Shown here: in pieces, positions 11,693 through 13,805 of the stretch
Position numbering within the stretch: position 1 is the stretch's first letter
How the letters are laid out: every line of letters begins with the position of its first letter
Assembly: GCA_019247755.1 (NCBI GenBank)
Contig: JAFBAM010000109.1
Span: 1 to 13,805, forward strand
Length of the DNA: 13,805 nt
Direction: 5' to 3'
Origin: Sphingomonas sp.
GTDB taxonomy: Bacteria; Pseudomonadota; Alphaproteobacteria; Sphingomonadales; Sphingomonadaceae
The notes under the pieces: generated by a model
Database searches by the model: none
Seen by the model: the letters and a program-made list of their open reading frames with translations, nothing else
Told to the model about the DNA's origin: nothing
Made by a program: the position numbers and the translations under genes

Positions 11693-13805
11693 TCAGGCGG
11701 CGATCTGTTTCGTGTTAGTCGGAACCGGATAGGCGCGATGGAGCAGGTCCAGCGGGACCTTGCGCCGCTCCTCCTCGATGCGGGCCAGGATGCGCTTGCG
11801 AAGGGCCTGGAAATCGGGGCGGTTCACCAGGTGCGCAAATGCCGGCTCGTCGGCGATGTCGGTGGCGTAGAACGACCGGTCCGGCAGCCAACCTGCGTCA
11901 AATGCTCGTCGGAGCCTCGTCATCGCCTCATCGTCGTTCCCTTCGGCCGCGCGGAGAAATGCCAGCTGGAAGGAAATGTCGGTCGTCTCAGGGCCGTTCT
12001 TCAACAGATTGCTGATCATTGAGTCCGCGCGCGCCAAAATTGCTTGAGCGGCGTCGACCTCTCCAGCAGCGCGAAGATCTGCGGCGATTGTCGGAGCGAG
12101 AGTGGTGAAGCGTTGAGCGGCCGGATACATGGCTACAAGTTCGTCCGGGCTCTTGAACGAAGCAGTATAGAACTGCCGATATTCTTTCAGCCTCCCATGT
12201 TTTGCAAAGAGACGGCCGAACAAGGCTGGTGCGTCCTTGTCCTGCCAAAACTCCTTGGGTCGGTTGTCATAGCCCCATTTGACAAGATTGGGTGGGCCGG
12301 GGTCACCCCGGTATTGAGCCGACGTATCAGGAGGCCACGACCAAACTGTCGAGGCCTCATCGAAGAAACCGAGCGCTAGGAGCGCCCCGCCAAGGTGGTT
12401 CTCAATCCACCCGGACTGATCAGCGTGCCGCAGCTTCAGGTCGAGCAGCCTGCGAATGCCGTCAGCGGGGTGACCGGTGTTTATTGAAATCCAGGCCTTC
12501 GCCTTGGAGATGAAGATGGGGTCGCCAAGCTTTTCCAGCCGCGCCAGTTCAGAGTTTAGCGCCGCCGAGTCATTCATTGTCGTCAGCAAGTTGATCTTGT
12601 TCCCAATTGCCGGCCAGAACAGGGGTTCTATCTCGACTGCACGCGAATAAGCCGCCAGCGCGTCCTTCAGTCGGTTCTGTTGGGACAGGCAATTACCGAG
12701 CCATGACCACGCCTCCTGATCGCCCGGATCTAGCTCGATTGCCTTCCGAAGCTCGCCTTCGAATTCCGGCGGGGTGCCTCTTACCATGGCCAATACGGCA
12801 TGCGCATGCCCGAGGTTGGGCGCCAACTGTAGGGCGCGCTGGGCGTAGCCGAGCGCCTCTCTCGTCTGATCTGGATTTGCCCCGTATCCAAGCGACTGCG
12901 CGAGATCGGCCCACGCTGGGGCAAAGTTCGGATCCATCGCTACAACTTTTCTCAAAAGCTGACGCGCTTCCCCCCCCGAACCCTTGGCATTGCCGCGCTC
13001 GAGAATCAGTGCTCGTGCCTGGGCATAGAGGGCATAGCCTTCCGCGCTCGTGGTGATGTTCTGCGGTTTTGCTCCGCCGCCCGGCGCAACGCGCCCGCGG
13101 ATTCGACCTTCGACCTCGTTGGCTATCCGTTGCTGAAAGGCAAACACATCGTCGAGCTTACCCCCGACCTCGTCGTTCCAAACCTCCGCGCCGTCCTTCG
13201 TGCGTGTGAGACTGAGTTTTAGCTGCACTCGGTCGCCGACGTGCTCGACACTTCCGTCGAGGAGATAATCCGCCCCAACCCTCTTTCGGTAGTCTGCGGG
13301 TTCGAGGTTCTTTTCCGCCAGTGCCTTGACCGACGCCGGCCCCAGTACCCTCAGGTTCGGATTGCGCGAAATTGCGCCACGCGTGTCGTCCCAGATCGCA
13401 TCGACCAGGTTCGCATCCGCGGAATTGAGGGCGCGAAACGGAAGCACGGCCAGCGTCTGCGGTCCCTGCGCTTTTGCCGGGGTGAGCAACCACCATCCGG
13501 CAAGACTCCCCGCCAACACCACAAGCGCCGCAATCGCGATATGGACGGGCGTATTGAGCCAGGGTCGTACGGGTGCAGCCGCGGCGTGCGGCTTCTTGCC
13601 AGCAGCAACCGCGCGCACGCTTTCGACAATTTTGGCAATCTTTGGGTCGTCCGCCTTCCCCCGCCAGCTCGACAGGTCGACGCCCTGCCGCTCGCCGAAG
13701 AAGAGCGGCGGCGAACACGGCTTCATGAACACCTGGATCAGCCGGCCGTCCTCGCGCGCGACCCGCGCTTCCGACCGGACATTCTCGCTCGCGACTGCGT
13801 CGGGC
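11693..13805 (-). CDS. TIR domain - membrane segment - TolB-like - TPR protein (N-terminus beyond the window)
   Basis: The frame stays open to the right edge, giving 703 visible residues; the GTG at 13732 is internal. Residues 1-60 are the end of a TIR domain: 'ASENVRSEARVAREDGRLIQ' (Glu12 at the catalytic position of TIR NADases), 'PPLFFGERQGVDLSSWRG' and a closing helix 'DDPKIAKIVESVRAV'. An Ala/Pro linker leads to one membrane helix at 85-107 ('HIAIAALVVLAGSLAGWWLL'). Residues 116-234 resemble the TolB/FlgO-like domain of CadC and adenylate-cyclase-type regulators ('TLAVLPFRALNSADANLVDA', 'VGADYLLDGSV', 'LTRTKDGAEVWNDE'). TPR repeats follow from about 250 ('LRKVVAMDPNFAPAWADLAQS', 'YAQRALQLAPNLGHAHAVLA', 'YSRAVEIEPLFWPAIGN'), with a degenerate helical C-terminus to 703. 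The TIR domain would face the cytoplasm and the rest the periplasm. Such TIR-TPR proteins are common in sphingomonads and their roles are largely unknown. Stretches around 12000-12600 are less GC-rich than the neighbours. Confidence 0.85.
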   Translation of the reverse strand, partial: PDAVASENVRSEARVAREDGRLIQVFMKPCSPPLFFGERQGVDLSSWRGKADDPKIAKIVESVRAVAAGKKPHAAAAPVRPWLNTPVHIAIAALVVLAGSLAGWWLLTPAKAQGPQTLAVLPFRALNSADANLVDAIWDDTRGAISRNPNLRVLGPASVKALAEKNLEPADYRKRVGADYLLDGSVEHVGDRVQLKLSLTRTKDGAEVWNDEVGGKLDDVFAFQQRIANEVEGRIRGRVAPGGGAKPQNITTSAEGYALYAQARALILERGNAKGSGGEARQLLRKVVAMDPNFAPAWADLAQSLGYGANPDQTREALGYAQRALQLAPNLGHAHAVLAMVRGTPPEFEGELRKAIELDPGDQEAWSWLGNCLSQQNRLKDALAAYSRAVEIEPLFWPAIGNKINLLTTMNDSAALNSELARLEKLGDPIFISKAKAWISINTGHPADGIRRLLDLKLRHADQSGWIENHLGGALLALGFFDEASTVWSWPPDTSAQYRGDPGPPNLVKWGYDNRPKEFWQDKDAPALFGRLFAKHGRLKEYRQFYTASFKSPDELVAMYPAAQRFTTLAPTIAADLRAAGEVDAAQAILARADSMISNLLKNGPETTDISFQLAFLRAAEGNDDEAMTRLRRAFDAGWLPDRSFYATDIADEPAFAHLVNRPDFQALRKRILARIEEERRKVPLDLLHRAYPVPTNTKQIAA

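Noticed and set aside
10383..11732. Long plus-strand frames (10383-11018, 11040-11732) opposite PPK2 and DUF4956.
   Set aside because: They are antisense to genes with Walker motifs and membrane segments, and are Asp/Arg/His-rich as expected of a shadow.
1..13805. Mobile elements, CRISPR arrays, tRNA or rRNA genes, attachment sites.
   Set aside because: No transposase or integrase motif, no regularly spaced repeats, and no tRNA or rRNA-like sequence was seen on either strand.

Overview
The window reads as ordinary chromosome from a GC-rich alphaproteobacterium, most likely a member of the Sphingomonadales. The grounds are codon use, several GTG starts with GGAGG-type ribosome sites, many exported hydrolases, and gene families common in that order. 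No insertion sequence, phage gene, tRNA, rRNA or CRISPR array was found. Genes are tightly packed, and both ends of the window cut through a gene. All identifications rest on motifs read by eye; no database search was possible.

Layout. At the left edge (1-583, minus) is the N-terminal part of an exported outer-membrane beta-barrel-like protein. It is divergent from a plus-strand run (816-5901) of a secreted S9 prolyl-oligopeptidase-type peptidase, a secreted PA-domain M28 zinc aminopeptidase, a stand-alone CinA C-terminal amidohydrolase (PncC type, 4-bp stop/start overlap) and a glutathione S-transferase. Converging on it with a 6-bp gap is a Tat-exported dienelactone-hydrolase-like enzyme (5908-6774, minus). 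A 296-bp non-coding stretch rich in inverted repeats follows, then a Bax-inhibitor-1/YccA membrane protein (7071-7817, minus).

The right half is the most interesting part. A plus-strand pair encodes a periplasmic PPP-family phosphatase with Shewanella-like features and a secreted protein that looks like a divergent CotH-type atypical kinase. It converges on a minus-strand pair, a polyphosphate kinase 2 with a natural His-rich tail and a DUF4956-type membrane protein. The two convergent runs share one CTAG tetranucleotide as both stop codons. CotH-like, DUF4956 and polyphosphate enzymes also cluster in other phyla, where the polymerase is of the VTC type. This locus may therefore be a proteobacterial version that uses PPK2 instead.

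At the right edge (11693 to beyond 13805, minus) is a large signalling-type protein. Reading past the first in-window start codon shows the end of a TIR domain, including the position of the catalytic glutamate, followed by a membrane segment, a TolB/FlgO-like domain and TPR repeats.
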